Shown in pieces: positions 50,498-64,000 of a stretch of DNA of 64,000 bases. The stretch lies in NCBI GenBank assembly GCA_009617715.1, contig VTFK01000063.1, positions 558,001-622,000 of the forward strand, read 5' to 3'. A program made the position numbers and the translations under genes. This stretch comes from Plectrocnemia conspersa (taxonomy: Eukaryota; Arthropoda; Insecta; Trichoptera; Polycentropodidae). Positions within the stretch are counted from its first letter, which is position 1. Every line of letters begins with the position of its first letter. Under the pieces are notes generated by a model. That model was not told where the DNA came from. It saw nothing but the letters and a program-made list of their open reading frames with translations, and did no database searches.

Positions 50498-53400
50498 TTA
50501 TGATGACGACGTACTGACATCTTCGTTTGCTCTTGTTATCATATTGTCTGTAGGAAAAAAATGCATTTTTTTAGTGATCGACGTTTCGACGACAGTGACG
50601 CTACCATTTTCACAACTAGTATGTACTAACCTTGATTATTCGGTTCGCTCTCCATCCTGTCCACTATCTGTAGTGGATGAATAAGTCTAGTACTAGGCGG
50701 TGGTTGCAAAGGGAATAGTCTATGCTCAGGCCAAGTGTTGCCACTTTGATGAGCTTCTTCAGACACACCAGTCATCATAGTGTACTGGCTGTGGGGGACG
50801 TACTGCTCAGGAGACCAGTCGAAAGTGAAAGCTGGATGCGTCTGGCCATTGCTGTATACTCCCGAAGGCGTTCCGCTCGGCGTGGGTGGCGTGGTGGTTA
50901 CGTAGGGACTCAATTCTTGGTGAGATAAATCTGGTACTTTTTGCAAAGCAGCTTCGGACCACGGCGGACTCGGATTCCACTGATCGATGAACTCAGTCGG
51001 ATCCACGCTGCTGATCTTTGAAATGGTTCTTCTCGAAGGAGTTGAGTGTGTTAAGGACATTAGAGTACCGCCACCAGTATCTACTATAGCTGGAGAAGGA
51101 CACGGAGAGTTAGATGTTAGCTTAGAAATATTTGGCGATCTCAGTTTTCTTTTAGGTTGATGGTGAGTAGGGGATATTTTAATGTCTTCTGTTGGTAGTT
51201 GGCGATACCTACAATGATATTTTTGTTATGATATAAATACACTATATTTTATTCTAAATAATGATATATAATATATACCTTCCATCTACGTTGTGTACTG
51301 AATAATCTACTGGTCTAGCATCCATCCTTTCATAAGGGAACGTCATGTGTAGTAAGTGCGGTGGTGGTGGTTGTGGAGCTATGGGTTGTCTGCTACCGTT
51401 TAAAAAGTGAGGTGTTCCACTAGGTGCAATTGTTTGAACGATATTGTTCGGTGGGGGTTCAGCAGGCGGTGGTTGTCCAAATGCTCTGGCAGCATCGTAT
51501 CCCAATCCGTACTGTAGTTTGCTCTGAGCCGTGTAGTAGTGATACAGCCAGGGGTTTGCCTTCATTATTGTCGCCTCGCGATCGCTGTTGGAAGGAAAAG
51601 GAATCATATTTAAAAATATGGCATTGGTTAAAAAAATGAACAGAAGTCCATTGCCTTAGTTTCTGTGAGTAAGTAGTAATTGTACACTCATTAATATAAT
51701 AGATATATCAATGTTAAAAAAAATCTGGTTCGCAACAATCATGGGTGGTCCCGATAAAATCGAGGCAGAATATAAAAAAAATAACGGTAAATAAAAACAA
51801 AGAAATTGAACAGATAGCTCGCTCTCTTTGATTACAACAATAATACAGAGCTCCATTTTTAATTAATCAATAAGCAAGAAAGCGAAAATTAATTTGTATT
51901 TTATCATTATACTACAATCTTAATTGGTGCTATATTGTATAATCAATAAATATTAGGCGGGTTTATGTTATATAATTATTTTTGCTGATTGTGTAGAATG
52001 AAAAAGGATGAGAGAAAGGGCTATATATTTTTTTTGCTTTGAACAAAATTAGTAGATACGTTTGGTGCATGCATTTTCAAATACGCTCAGAAATGAGAAA
52101 GAAGATATTTATTGCAAAATTATGCGATAATTGCTTTATGAGCGTCATTACACACAGACTCGGTAAAATGAAGCTGTATGTGGAGAGTCTCTGTCAACAT
52201 TTGAGAGCGTGGGTTGGTCTCCCATGCCACAACTCTTGGGCGCTTGTGCAGTACCCAAACATGATCATTATGAAATTGTTCCACTGAATTATGACAATGC
52301 GCTCGAACCTCCTAGCCAAGGGGGCCAAGACGATCGATGTGACCATGAGCTCCGAAATTCGTAATTGCACGCCATTGTTCTCCTTCATGGTGTTCATGAT
52401 TACCCATTGAAATGTGGATATAAATCAACACAAAAAAATGATCGACTTTCTATTGATATTATTTTGTGTGTTAGATTATAAAAATATTAATAAAAAATAT
52501 GTTCCTTTTGTAAGTCGACTTACAAACGACTCTTATTATTTTGAAGGTTAATCTACATACAAAAGTCGACCTATACCTGGCAACATATAATACGACCGAT
52601 TAATCAAAAAAAATGTATAATGCAAAAGCCATTGAAGGTTACGATTATATACATAATGTCACCATGCAATGCTGTTTTAATTCTCACATAGCTTATTTCA
52701 TTCATTTTTAATACATAGTTTGGTTATACAAATCTTAGATTAACCTAATTTTATTACTCGTATCCCGTGAGTTTTTTTAGAAAATTAAAAGTTTACAAAA
52801 TTGTTAGCATATGTTTTCATTAAATAATAATAAAAACATGTAAATCTATATCAGTTAATCGACAAGTAATGATCATTACAATATATTAATTGGTTACTCT
52901 GATCCATATAAGAACCGTCAGCTAGTTTATTAAAAACCTATTATAGATTAAAAACAAGTTTTTTCTTAGCCAATTTGTCTTGCAATAAACTTTTATTTAA
53001 AACAGTATTTTAAACAATTAATAACAGTAATTAATTTAGCAAATGTTCATCACTTTTTAGATGAAATGTATCGGTCGTGTTTTTAAAAAAAATGAAATAG
53101 CTCATTTTCATAAATTGCTTGAAGCATTTTAGAATTAGCGATCAGAAAAATACTGTAAAAAAGGCAAGAATCTTAAATTTTGTGAATCTTAATGAGTAAG
53201 AATTTATTCAATAAAGTATTAATTTTACAAAAATAATTCTTACATATTACCAATCAATGTTCAATAACTCTTATATATACCATACAACAAACCATAGCTC
53301 ATGAATAAAAAAAAAACAATTATGCTTAAGAATCACACAATTTTATATTAATTTGCAATTTGTATGTATTTTAAAAAATCAGGTTTATCGTTAAAAGTCA

Positions 53401-56400
53401 TATCTCTATTTATTTAATATTAAAAAGTTATATTGTTCAGATAGGTAAAAAATTCTAAAAACATATTATAGTTTATGTTAAATATAATACTGTACAAGAT
53501 TTTTGCTAAAAAGATAAAATCCAAGATTTACATTTAAAATTAAATGTTGATTACAAACGTGTCATTGATTTTTAATGTATAATCTAATCCTTTATATATA
53601 ATCAATTTATTTGTTATTTTTTAAGGTTAAATTCGGTGTTTTGTTAGACAGAACATTAAAACATATATTATATTATTTATGAACCCAGTAATAATTAAAC
53701 TCATAATTTAAAGTACAAAAAACTTTTTTAATATTTTTAAAATTGTAGTAATTTGTATATTTATAATAATATTAACATATTTAGTTTTTGCTAGTATATG
53801 CAATTTTAATTGATGTGTACCATAATTATAATAATACAATTTTAAAATGTACGAAACACGACGCCACACATCTGTTTTTATATTATTATGATTCATCTAA
53901 TTATTATCTTAGCATTATTTTTATTTTATTTTTTTTAATTTTTTAATAAAACGCATATAGTACACAAATAAAAAAATATATAATTAAATTAAGAGTTGTG
54001 AGTTACACTAACCCAAAACTGGGAGATTACAAGCGCAAAGCGCAAGATTATGAGCGCGAGGTGCAAGCTTATAAATTTTGCTATGAATAAATTTAAGAAC
54101 CCATTTTTTATTTTGATATATTGTTAAGATGGTTTATTCTATTATTTTTACTGTACTTTTAGTGCATAAAAACAAATATATAGCTATTAATAAAAACAGG
54201 GCAAATTGTAAACACTTGAAATACGTTTTTTCATTGAATAAAACAGTATTATTATTGCTAGTACAAATGTTTAAAATAAACATAATAAAAAGCAAAGATT
54301 TTAATAATAAAATACAGAACTCTAACAATATTGGAGGAAGCGATAAGATAATAATCTCGATAGCAGTATAAACTAATATGGATCCGTGTACTTTCTCATA
54401 CTGAAACCGCTCCTCAGAGCGACCGACCGATAACAGGACAGAAATTTAAGAGCACGTAATGATCACGCGTCTTTTAAAAATAAATAGACTGTAGTGTCTT
54501 ATAGTATGTTTTTTCATCAAACCATTGTTTAGAACTTTTGAAGAGAACTATTTATTTAAAATCAGCGCATTTAGTAACCATAAGATAATTTGTGACAAAA
54601 ACGTAATACTAATCTGTGATAAAAATATCATATTAAGTAGAGTACAGTGAAATAACAAAAATAATTAAATCAACTATACCTAAAAATTAACACACTTTAG
54701 CAACAATCACTAAAAAATATCTTGGATCGTCAACCAAAATAGAAAGGACAATGTATTTATTTTTTCTTGGTCTGATACAAGAGTTTTCTAAGCCCTCGGT
54801 TTATCGGACTGTAATAAAGACCTCATAGTAAGACAACTCTGCAGCGGGCAGCTAGTCAAGGGTGTGCATCCCCGGATAATGTGCTCCGTAAACCGTATAA
54901 ACGTGCTTTTTTGTTTGCTATGTATTATATATTTTTTAAATTTATTATAGCTTGAATGTCAAAATAAAACATGGATTAAATTTGTGAATCTTTGTGGCAA
55001 ACTAAAAAATAATTGTAGTTTAACTATTTTAAAAATATAGTATGCAAAACTAATATTAATAGTAAATGTTATGTGGAAACATTCATAAAAATATAAAATA
55101 CAAAAATTAATTACATGTATATCTATCGTTCCATTTTTATCTGATCCAATCATGGTCGCCGTCGATATGATGGATAGCCTGCGTTGAGATTTCACCGCCA
55201 ACATTGAACCATGTGAAGGAACGTCGATCACAATTTGTTGATCATATCAAGCGGCGGTTTTACTTTGCCATAATCGCAAAATTGCAAATTAGTATAGAAT
55301 ACCATAAATATACTTTTATTTATGGTCACCGCTAACCGTCGTTTTAATTACGTTCATATTGGGTCATATTGGCCAGTTCTTATATGGCACGTTTACTAAT
55401 TACAATAGCAATTTTCAATCATGGTTCAGGTTATAGACAAGAAAGTTAACTGTTACATCCTTTCTCATAAAGATAAAACTAGATATTAATTTAATACTAA
55501 TCGTTGATCGAAAGCTTTTTATGTGCGCTCTGAAAATGAAGCAAATCAATCTGATAAGAGTGACATTTAAGTATGCAAATGGGATTTAACAGTTTATTTA
55601 ATGTTTGCGAAATGTCAAGCATTATCACTATCTGAGAACTATACACTTATTTAAAGGTCTAATTTTAATTGTTTATTTTTGATATGCAAATTTTGGTTGG
55701 CTAGTGCGTTTATTATACGATTACAATTCATATTTAAAATATTGATTTTGGTATGACACATGTGGCATTATATTAATAACGAATATCATAGTAATGCAAT
55801 CATAATTTAAATAATTTTAAACCATTAAGCTGTTTTTATAAAATACAACAAAATTCAATAAACACTATTTGAATTATATTATGCATTCAAAAATAGTTTT
55901 GTGTATCATTTGTTATTGTTTTAGTAGTTACTATGATAATTTATACATATATGTAAATAAAATAAATATTTTATGTTTATAACTCTCGATTACAAACTTA
56001 GTTATGGTACTTTATAATGTATTTGAATGCTGTTAATATAAAATCTATGATAAAGAACTAGTTAACATATAAATGTATTGTTTGATTATATATTGAAGAA
56101 GAGAGTTTATCTAAATGTTTCACAAAAAAAAATCTAGTATCTGATAAATAATTATTTTTGGCGTATCATAATCCTCAATATAAATTACTCGATTTGTCTT
56201 CCTCAAACTTTCGACGTTATCCATCTCACTCATATTCACAAATGCAAAGTTCTAACAGTATACACATACATATGCATTTGTTCACATATATAGGCGTTGA
56301 TTTATTGCTCAATACACCTCCGATTCAGTTTACAATCGAAAAATCGATCTCACCTCGGCTCTCTGTACCTACGGCGTAAACAATAAATAAAACAATACGT

Positions 56401-59400
56401 ACGAACAACAAACGTATAAATAATATAAAAAGATCGTGCCCGATTCATGAAACTGATTGTGATGTTTAAACGTCTAATAAAGGTTTAAGGGATATTTAAC
56501 GTAATTTATGGCCGCTCGATAACACTTCACCCGGTGTGCGCTTTAACGCCGGTGCTCAAAGTGTGGGGCGCTGTTGCGCCGATAGACAAATTATAGTCTG
56601 AATATATATCCTCTTTATCATATGTTGTGGTTATATTTTCTTAGAAATTATATTATTAGTAGAAAATGCTGTATCTTTAATCAAAGGATATTTTTTTGTA
56701 TAACGAATTTTTTGTATTATCAGTATAAAATAATTTTATACTGATAATATAAAACGATAGCATTGATATTTTTCGCTTTTAACTCGATTTTTATTTATTT
56801 TTTATCGCATTTTTGTAATTAAATGCTATATTAAGATATATAGTACATGTTTTAAATATTTTTATAATAAAAAAAATGTGCTCCATAAATTTATAATATA
56901 TACAGTTTTTTTGCTGTAATTATTTTTTAAATTAAACCAGATTAAGGATATTATATTTTTTATATTATTAAAGTGCAATACTTTGATTCATGTTTTAAAT
57001 TAAACATAGTTTAATTTATGGTATATATCTAATCCTTGTAATAAAGATGTTGTTAAGTGTAATAGATATTATTACAACTCAACTAAATTTTTATATTTAT
57101 TTAACTAAGAGTCCCTTAAATGGAATAGCAATAGTTAGTCTAAGTATAAAATAAACTTTGTAAGGGTACAATATAGTGGCACATATAAAAATAAACACTG
57201 TAGTATACTTCATAGATTAATAATACAAAAATAGCATAGCAACTATATTAGAAATTTAGTAACATACAAATATTAAACTATAATTATAATTGTAAAATTG
57301 TATAAAATAAATTTGTCAAAAATACTGAGAGAGATGTGTTATTTTTTAAATTATAATAACACATATTCTGTGTAATATATTATATAATGAAGTATTAAAT
57401 TTAAAGTAAGATATTAAATTATTGGCGCTCAGATAAAAAAATATTTGCAATATTTTGTATTATTTCGTTGGGACTTTATACTTTTTTTCAGAAACTAACA
57501 GATTTAAAAAACAATAAATTTATGAATTTAGTATTGTATAATTTATACAAAAAAACAATTTGGTAAATATAATCAGGTGTTTTATAGCAGTTACCTTACC
57601 AAATCCTTAAATAATTGGAGCACTCCACAATTGAGTGAAATTGATTGAATAATGTCACTCTAATTCTAACATTCTCACATTTGTAAAATATAAATAAACT
57701 CCATTATCATTGAAAGCATAATGCTACTAATAATAAAATAAATTATAACAAAAACATATTATCAAGAAGCAAACAATTTTTAATATTACACAATTTATTA
57801 GGTAGCTGTAAAAATATAAAATCACTAAAGTAAAAAAATGCATACTAGCAAAAAACTGTTAAATATTTTTTTTTGTATCATTTTTTAATATAAAAATGAA
57901 CATTGCTATGTATAATTTTTTAAGCAAGGTTTTTTAAAAAAAAATATGTATCATACTCTTCTAAAATAAATAAAAAAAAGATGTGATTTTTTACTAGTGA
58001 GCAATGATTTTGCAGATTTTTTGTGAGTTCGCAATAAATATTAAGAGATGGCCAATTAAAAATTCATTAATTTTACTTTTCTTTTTGTTTTTAATATAAA
58101 TTTAATTAGGGTTGACATGTACAGAGATTAAAAAATATAATGCTGATTTAAAATCAGTGGTTCGTTTTTTCCTTTTTAGATATCGCTAATTTCGTTTATG
58201 ATTTTTTAATCATAAGTTTAAACATAAAAATATTTTTACTAATTTAAATATGTATTTTATGGTGTATATTAAATTACTTATTAATGTCACTTTGCCTTCA
58301 CTATTTTAATAATTTTTTTCAATGATTATGTAGACAGTAATGCGTTACTGCAAAATGTCTAAGAATTTCTCCATCATTTAGTTTATAGATAACTGTTAAA
58401 AAATACACTGTACTCTGGTGATATACTAAACTATTTGCAAGTAAATCTAGAAAGAAGATCTTACAAATATTTGTTTTGAATAAATTAAAATAAACCACAT
58501 AGTTTTTATCCTTACTGGAAAATTTATGTTAATATTTATATTAGGCTGCTAGAATTTTTTTGACTTTTGCAATAAAAATGTAATTTTATCGTGTTTATGT
58601 GAATATCATATTAAATGTATTTAATGGGCAATTATTTGCCTTATAATAAGTTTATGAATTTGAGATTGAAAAGAAGCAAATATTTTTAGTTAATTCAAAA
58701 CAATGCAAAATGACTGATATGGCAGTGGTAACTACTTTTAAATTATACAATGCTTTGATGTGAGTATTATTAAGAGTCCTTTTGTGCAATTTTGGTTTCT
58801 GAACATGAGATGAAAGTAGTGGATATTTATCTATAGTTGATACAAGCAAACCGAGCAAGCATATTTTACAATATTAAATTTGCCAAAGACATTTTTTAAT
58901 ATTAGGAATTTAATGACATACAATGAAAACAGATCTATATAAGTAATTCAGATTTATGAGTATGCTATGTAATATGCCAGATGGTATTCATAAGCTTTTA
59001 TAAATCATGTGTTACTATATTTAATTGCTTTTTTTTTGTTATTTAAGTATTTTACAATCTCTGTTTTGCAATGAATGAAGTCGCCAAAGAAATACAGCTC
59101 TCTAGAAACGGTGAGAAAGCGCTTCCATTTTCCAACCAATACATCACAATTTAGAAAACGCGATCAGACAACACAGTTATAAAGTATACAGCAATAAAGC
59201 ACAGATACAACGATTAAAAAAAATATCCACCATTAGCAGCTCGGGTCATTCGGGTTAAGCGTTAAAAATTTGGTACGATTAGCAAGTTGAGAAATGAAAA
59301 ATTACCCTCATTTGCCTAATGCTAATTTGCCGTAAGGTTTCAGACTATTTTCTGTAGAAAAGACGGTAAAAACTACTTTTTTGCAAATGAGGTTTTTTGT

Positions 59401-62400
59401 ATATTTTTATTTGCGCGGTTAATATCACGGCATGTTTCTATGTCGGCTTCTGATCACAGGAAGCTTTCGTTTAACCTTTGCCAAGCTGCGGTTTCGGGTT
59501 CACACTATGAACGTGCTGCGGGCAGGGCTTTTAAAATATACAAATATATTTAGATATAAAATATTAATTTGATGTTTATACCATTATTTCTAAATTGATT
59601 GTTAACTAAAGATAAGAAATCTACAACAAATAAAAATTAATAAAAAGCATTAGAACAGTCTGAACACTTCCAAAGCCAAAATCTACCAAAGAAAGAATTG
59701 CTTCGTGTTTGATAGGTTCTTAGGATAATCTTGTAAAGTGTGATTTTAAATATTTTTTTTAATAAGTAATGGTTTCTCATCATGACAATAAAAACTAAAA
59801 TATATATAAAAAATATACAAAAAGAGCTCTTCTTAAAACGCCATCATGTTAAATGGATAAATTTATTAGGGCGCAAAATGTTTTTATTCTATCGGTATAA
59901 CCTAAATTGAAAACTTCTGCTCGCACGATTGCCTCACAAAGACCATTGCCAAGAAACCATTGTCAGTCATCATTTCTTTTGTTCCATTTCAATTTTGTCC
60001 CCATCATTATACCCTTGCTTGTCTCGTCTTGGCGCCAATGCCAAGAAGGAGGAAATTAAACCGCGTCTGTTGTTCTTCAAGCTCTTTCGTATCAATTACC
60101 GTTTCGCGGACGTTCAACTGTGTTAAATGCAAATCTCGAGCTGACAAATACCCGATTAGAGCAAACAAGAGACTGGGACTAATAATGAGACTCGGAATTA
60201 GCATCGTCCGGGGGCAAAGGTGATAGGTTTCGAGGGGAGATAACCTCGAGATGTACCATTCCTCATTTGCTACACGGACGGTATAATTGTTTTGTCTTGG
60301 GTGTATTTAATGACACTAAGGAGAGAAAGACTCAATTATTCGTAACAAAATAATCTACAGTATAGCTCTCAAAGTTTGTCTCACTAATGAGTCAGAAATG
60401 GGACACTTAAATCTTTTTTATTTTTGATACACTTACAACTAATTCTAATTAATTGAAAAATTAATTTTTATAATTAACCAGTTTGTTACCAAAATCTGAT
60501 ATAACGACTTTTGAAAAATAAAATAGAAATTAAAGAAATGAGCTATTGCGTATTTACTTCAGTGCAAATTAGTTTTGTGATACATTGATATTTAGATAGT
60601 AATTTTAAAAGGCTCGACACTATTGAAGAGTTAAAAAAATAACAGTTGTAGTATATGTATTGAAATCAAATCACAAACATCACTTTTTGACATACTTATT
60701 TTATAGATTGAAGTAATATTATTATTTTGAATACCTTTGCAATAACAATGTTTTTGGTACATTTTTGTTATTTGATATTTAATTTATATAATTATAACTT
60801 TTTGTGTTTTAGGGCATAATTAGATCATAATAGAGTAAAACATTTCGTCTGAATAATATTCAAAATATTTTTCTAAGTAATTTACTCATTTTACCGCTTA
60901 TATTTGATACCAAAAATTTGGTGTTATAATAGTTCTGATTTAACACAAAATTAAATATTTAAATCAAATTATATAACTTACAAATATTGTAAAAATAAAT
61001 AAATCAAGTAAAAAAAAGTTGCTAATTGGTTTTGTTGCGATTTTATGTTATAATTAAAACAAAACCAACGAAAAAATCAGAATATTTACTAACTACGTAA
61101 ATACGAAAATCTTTTTTATTTAAATGCTTAAATAAAATGTATTTAAAGGTTCAATTAAGTTATTTTTGATATGACAAAAATTTATTTTTTTGAAATTACT
61201 CAAAAGGCTTTTTTTTTGTTTTGTATTGCTTACATGAAAAAATGCGTCTTTTTGTTCTATACAGTAACACAAATAAATAATCAATGACAAATCAGAATAT
61301 TTTTCCCATATTTATAGCATGAAAATCTTAAATAAATAGTTAAATAAAATAGTAAAATCTTAAAACCATAATAAATTGTTATTATGTGATGTAAAAAAAT
61401 AATTTCTTAACTAATAAATAGCGCAAAAAGTGTATTTATAATTGACTGCCATTTTGTACTACTTGTAAAAAATCAGATTTTAACAGCCACAAAAATAAAA
61501 TTTAGAAACAAGTTGGATTTAACTTTCATAATATTTAGAATACAATTCGTCTTTAATTATTATTTTTTTACAGTTTTTTCATATAAAATTACAAAAAAAG
61601 CTTTTTTTTCTAAACATTTAATATTTAGAAAAATTAAATATGTATTAAGTAGCATAGTTAATTATATAATTAAAATACATTAATATAGAATTTAAAATAT
61701 ATGCAAAAATGCTAAAATATTTTTTTGTCAATAAAATATTATTAGGGCCCATACACTGTTAGCCGCCCGGCGACTAGCCGCCCGGCGACTGTACTTTATA
61801 TAGTTTAAATGGGTGCATACGCACGCAGGCGCCGAGTCGCCGGGCGTCAGGCGCGATCCTGTGCAGGGGTGATTTTTGTCGCGGCAACCTATAAAAGCAT
61901 GGGTTTAGATGAGTGCATTCGCACGAGGAGCGACTTTCGAGGCGACTTATACATCATTCACACAAAATGGCTTCGACACAGAAAAGCTCATCGTAGAAAT
62001 TGAATCCCGAATCGTTTACAATGATTTTATATGAATATTGATAACGAAAAAAAAATATTGTGAAATAATATGTATAATTATATTATATTATTTATTGCTT
62101 CTCGATTTAAATTAATTTTATTAACATAATACATATACATTTATAATTGCATTTGGGAAACAAAAGCGTTTCATACGGGAAATTCAATATTATATTGAAA
62201 TTAAAATAATATTTTTTTCTCTTTAAAATTAATATTGCAATTTCTTCGCGAATGTACTACCCGACCTCGAGTCGCTCGGCTTAGCCGCCTAGTCTAGCTA
62301 CCTGCGTTTTTGAGCCGGCGGTCCCTAGTCACCGGCGGCTAGCCGACAGTGCGTATGGGCCCTTAAGCTACAAAAAAACTGTGCAAAAAATAAATTTAAA

Positions 62401-63458
62401 AATGTAAGATTTATAAAAAAATATAAATATTTTTATTAGCTGAAGTACCATTGAGTGACAATAAAAATATGCAGTGTAGAAATATATTTTTATCATATTT
62501 ATACGACACATCAACACAATGGTTTGAATATCTAAGTATTACAAACAAATATTAGACGCAAAAAATCAACGTCCTGTATTCGTACACCAGCTAGCTACGG
62601 TACCTCACGTCAGTGGAGGACCAACACTTCAAAACTAGCGTATATTTTTATACATTTTGAAAATTATATTTGTGGCAAAAATCCTCTAAAATATAGCATG
62701 AATATATGTATAAAAAAAGGAAAATCCTGAAAAATATAAATCTGAACTAAACTAAAGTTGTTTGTGTACTGATGTATTTCAGGTATAAGTTCCTTCAGCC
62801 CTTTTTATTCATACAAGAAATAAAAAGAGCGGACGTTGCCCTCAAAAGCACTCACTTACTAGGTAGTACTTTTCACAATAAACATCGTTATTCAAAGGGA
62901 CAGATTGTAATTTTTTGACGCAGCTCTTTTTGTGTTAAAATGTTGTCTTTATTGCTTTTTGAAAATTTAAAAAATATTAGTCATGAGAGAAAATATTCAA
63001 TGAATATAAATTAGTAGCAGTAAATTTAAGAATTTTTAGATCGAACACATAAGGAAGAAGCAAAGAAATAACAAAAAATCAACAACAACACGAGCTGAAT
63101 TATATAAATTTAATATTTTTATAGATTGTATTATCAGTAATTTGATAACTGGATTTAACGCAGAAAATCTAGAAAAATCTATACCGAAAATTTTTTTTAA
63201 ATATGGCATTTCAGTAAAGTCATATCGGAATACATTTTAACCAGTGAAATTGAAAATTAAAAAAACATGATTAAACTAGAAATAAAATGTATTATATTAT
63301 TTACCTTAAGACTTGATTGGTGCACACAATCACGGGTTGCTGAGTATTCTCCATGTTGTCTTTCACCTGCAGTACGCTATGGAGATACATCCAATCTCCG
63401 TCTTTCTTCTGAAGCCTCGCCAATATGATGCAGGACCTCTCCTGCTCCGATTGCGTAA
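50498..63458 (-). CDS. dysf: dysfusion, bHLH-PAS transcription factor (3' part, partial at right edge)
   Basis: Family role: nuclear bHLH-PAS factor, the insect relative of vertebrate NPAS4, that pairs with Tango/ARNT; in Drosophila it controls tracheal fusion and leg joints. Coding exons, minus strand: 63458-63305, 51584-51279, 51208-50631, 50547-50498, all with GT/AG borders and consistent phase, giving 361 residues to a stop. The first exon is the end of the PAS-B/PAC region (EQERSCIILARLQKKDGDWMYLHSVLQVKD ... QQPVIVCTNQVL). It joins to SDREATIMKANPWLYHYYTAQSKLQYGLG, a stretch I recognise from this family. The rest is a Pro/Ser/Thr-rich C-terminal region, probably for activation. The bHLH and PAS-A exons must lie beyond 64000. 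Intron sizes are 11,720, 70 and 83 nt. Confidence 0.85.
56160..56600. promoter_or_regulatory. Putative intronic regulatory island of dysfusion
   Basis: Complex sequence including TTTATGGCCGCTCGATAACAC, ACCCGGTGTGCGCTTTAACG and TGGGGCGCTGTTGCGCCG, set in an A/T-dominated intron. The TTTAT/CATAA-type cores suit homeodomain proteins. Inferred from composition. Confidence 0.3.
56715..56749. repeat. Perfect 17-bp-arm palindrome
   Basis: TATTATCAGTATAAAAT at 56715-56731 is the exact reverse complement of 56733-56749, with one central base. It lies in the large dysfusion intron; no flanking duplication was identified. Confidence 0.65.
59040..59540. promoter_or_regulatory. Putative intronic regulatory island of dysfusion
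   Basis: Mixed-composition patch with AGCAGCTCGGGTCATTCGGG, CCTCATTTGCCTAATGCTAA and GCCAAGCTGCGGTTTCGGG. No open frame of note. Inferred from contrast with its flanks. Confidence 0.25.
59880..60300. promoter_or_regulatory. Putative intronic regulatory island of dysfusion
   Basis: Mixed sequence with CTCGTCTTGGCGCCAATGCC and GAGACTCGGAATTAGCATCG. Overlapping 65-87-codon frames on both strands show no family likeness and are probably accidental. Confidence 0.25.
61745..62362. mobile_element. PIF/Harbinger-like MITE
   Basis: Ends are GGGCCCATACACTGTTAGCC and the complement of CTAGCCGACAGTGCGTATGGGCCC, an imperfect inverted pair of about 30 bp. TTA flanks both sides (61742-61744 and 62363-62365), the 3-bp TWA duplication of PIF/Harbinger. 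Length 618 bp. GC-rich ends surround an AT-rich centre. A near-duplicate internal motif (GGGTGCATACGCACG and GAGTGCATTCGCACG) occurs, as does a tandem AGCCGCCCGGCGACT. No transposase is encoded. Confidence 0.75.
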
Positions 63459-64000
63459 CTGTAACATAATTCGATCCGTAATACACCCATTATGTATAAC
63501 ATTTCGATCATTCTGATCGTAATGATCGGCAAAAGGCACTCATAAACAAAGACCTATGTACAATATATACACGATATATTTCGCTCGATACCCCATCAGG
63601 CCCTAGGGGCCATTAGGCTAATTCGCCTTCGGAAAAGTCAGCCGCGAGACGGATAATTTAGATAAATGTTCGCGTTATTATTTTACACGATAATTTATAT
63701 GATACGATATTAACGTTGTTTGTATAATACAAGCGCCCCCCTTGTTGGGTTTGTTGCGCGTTTTACAATTCGCAATAGTTTACCGGCCAAAGAGATTGAT
63801 GTGTGTGCGAAGTTAATTAGGTTTGGTTTGCGAAAGCGTGTGGGTGTTAAAGCTCGCCGCGTTATTATTATGTGAATACGTAAAAGGTGCACGGTGTTTA
63901 TTTTGTGATTTAAGGTAATCGTTCACGAAAGGGACCATTGTGAGAATGGAGCTCGAGTGGTATTTTTAAGCGGATACTGCGAGACTCCATGCCGCTTCGT
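63459..64000 (-). other. Upstream dysfusion intron, cut by the window edge
   Basis: Acceptor TTATGTTACAG precedes the exon ending at 63458. The rest is a mixed-composition stretch with no recognisable bHLH or PAS-A exon. It may include regulatory sequence. Confidence 0.45.

Larger units (their letters stand above)
51585..63304 (-). other. Large dysfusion intron (11.7 kb)
   Basis: Mostly AT-rich. Mixed patches that may be intronic enhancers occur at 52150-52400, 54370-54470, 55130-55400, 56160-56600, 59040-59540 and 59880-60300. A 35-bp palindrome lies at 56715-56749 and a PIF/Harbinger-like MITE at 61745-62362. No additional exon is needed, since the flanking exons join in frame and in the expected protein order. 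Confidence 0.6.

Overview
The window is AT-rich animal nuclear DNA, almost certainly from an insect. It carries three recognisable protein-coding genes in an otherwise gene-poor landscape. Introns have GT/AG borders and nothing resembles operon organisation. The order of insect is not determined; no strong taxonomic marker is visible.

Layout. (1) 1-38.1 kb has no recognisable host gene. It holds transposable-element relics: two copies of a 5'-truncated YADD-type LINE on the minus strand, other reverse-transcriptase scraps, four internally deleted pogo/Tigger-like elements with near-identical termini, a tRNA-headed SINE-like family, and several small inverted-repeat elements. One of these, with a 9-bp target duplication, is nested inside a LINE copy. 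Between the relics lie islands of more complex, less AT-rich sequence, roughly every 2-4 kb, that look like cis-regulatory or constrained non-coding DNA. (2) 38.1-41.2 kb, minus strand: TRMT61A, the catalytic subunit of the tRNA m1A58 methyltransferase. Four exons are found; the C-terminal exon(s) are not. (3) 41.2-43.96 kb: spacer between divergent TRMT61A and MED24, with three copies of an unidentified ~210-bp repeat, one inverted. (4) 43.97-46.94 kb, plus strand: a complete Mediator subunit 24 gene in one uninterrupted exon. (5) 46.9-50.5 kb: spacer between convergent MED24 and dysfusion. (6) 50.5 kb to beyond the right edge, minus strand: the 3' part of dysfusion, a bHLH-PAS factor. Four exons can be joined exactly; one intron is 11.7 kb and contains a PIF/Harbinger-like MITE and several complex islands.

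The genes are unrelated in function: tRNA modification, RNA polymerase II Mediator, and a tracheal/neural transcription factor. No novel multigene system was found. The points most worth following are the shared internal deletion in all four pogo elements, the nested 9-bp-duplication element, the repeat triplet near the MED24/TRMT61A 5' ends, the intronless MED24, and the chain of putative regulatory islands.
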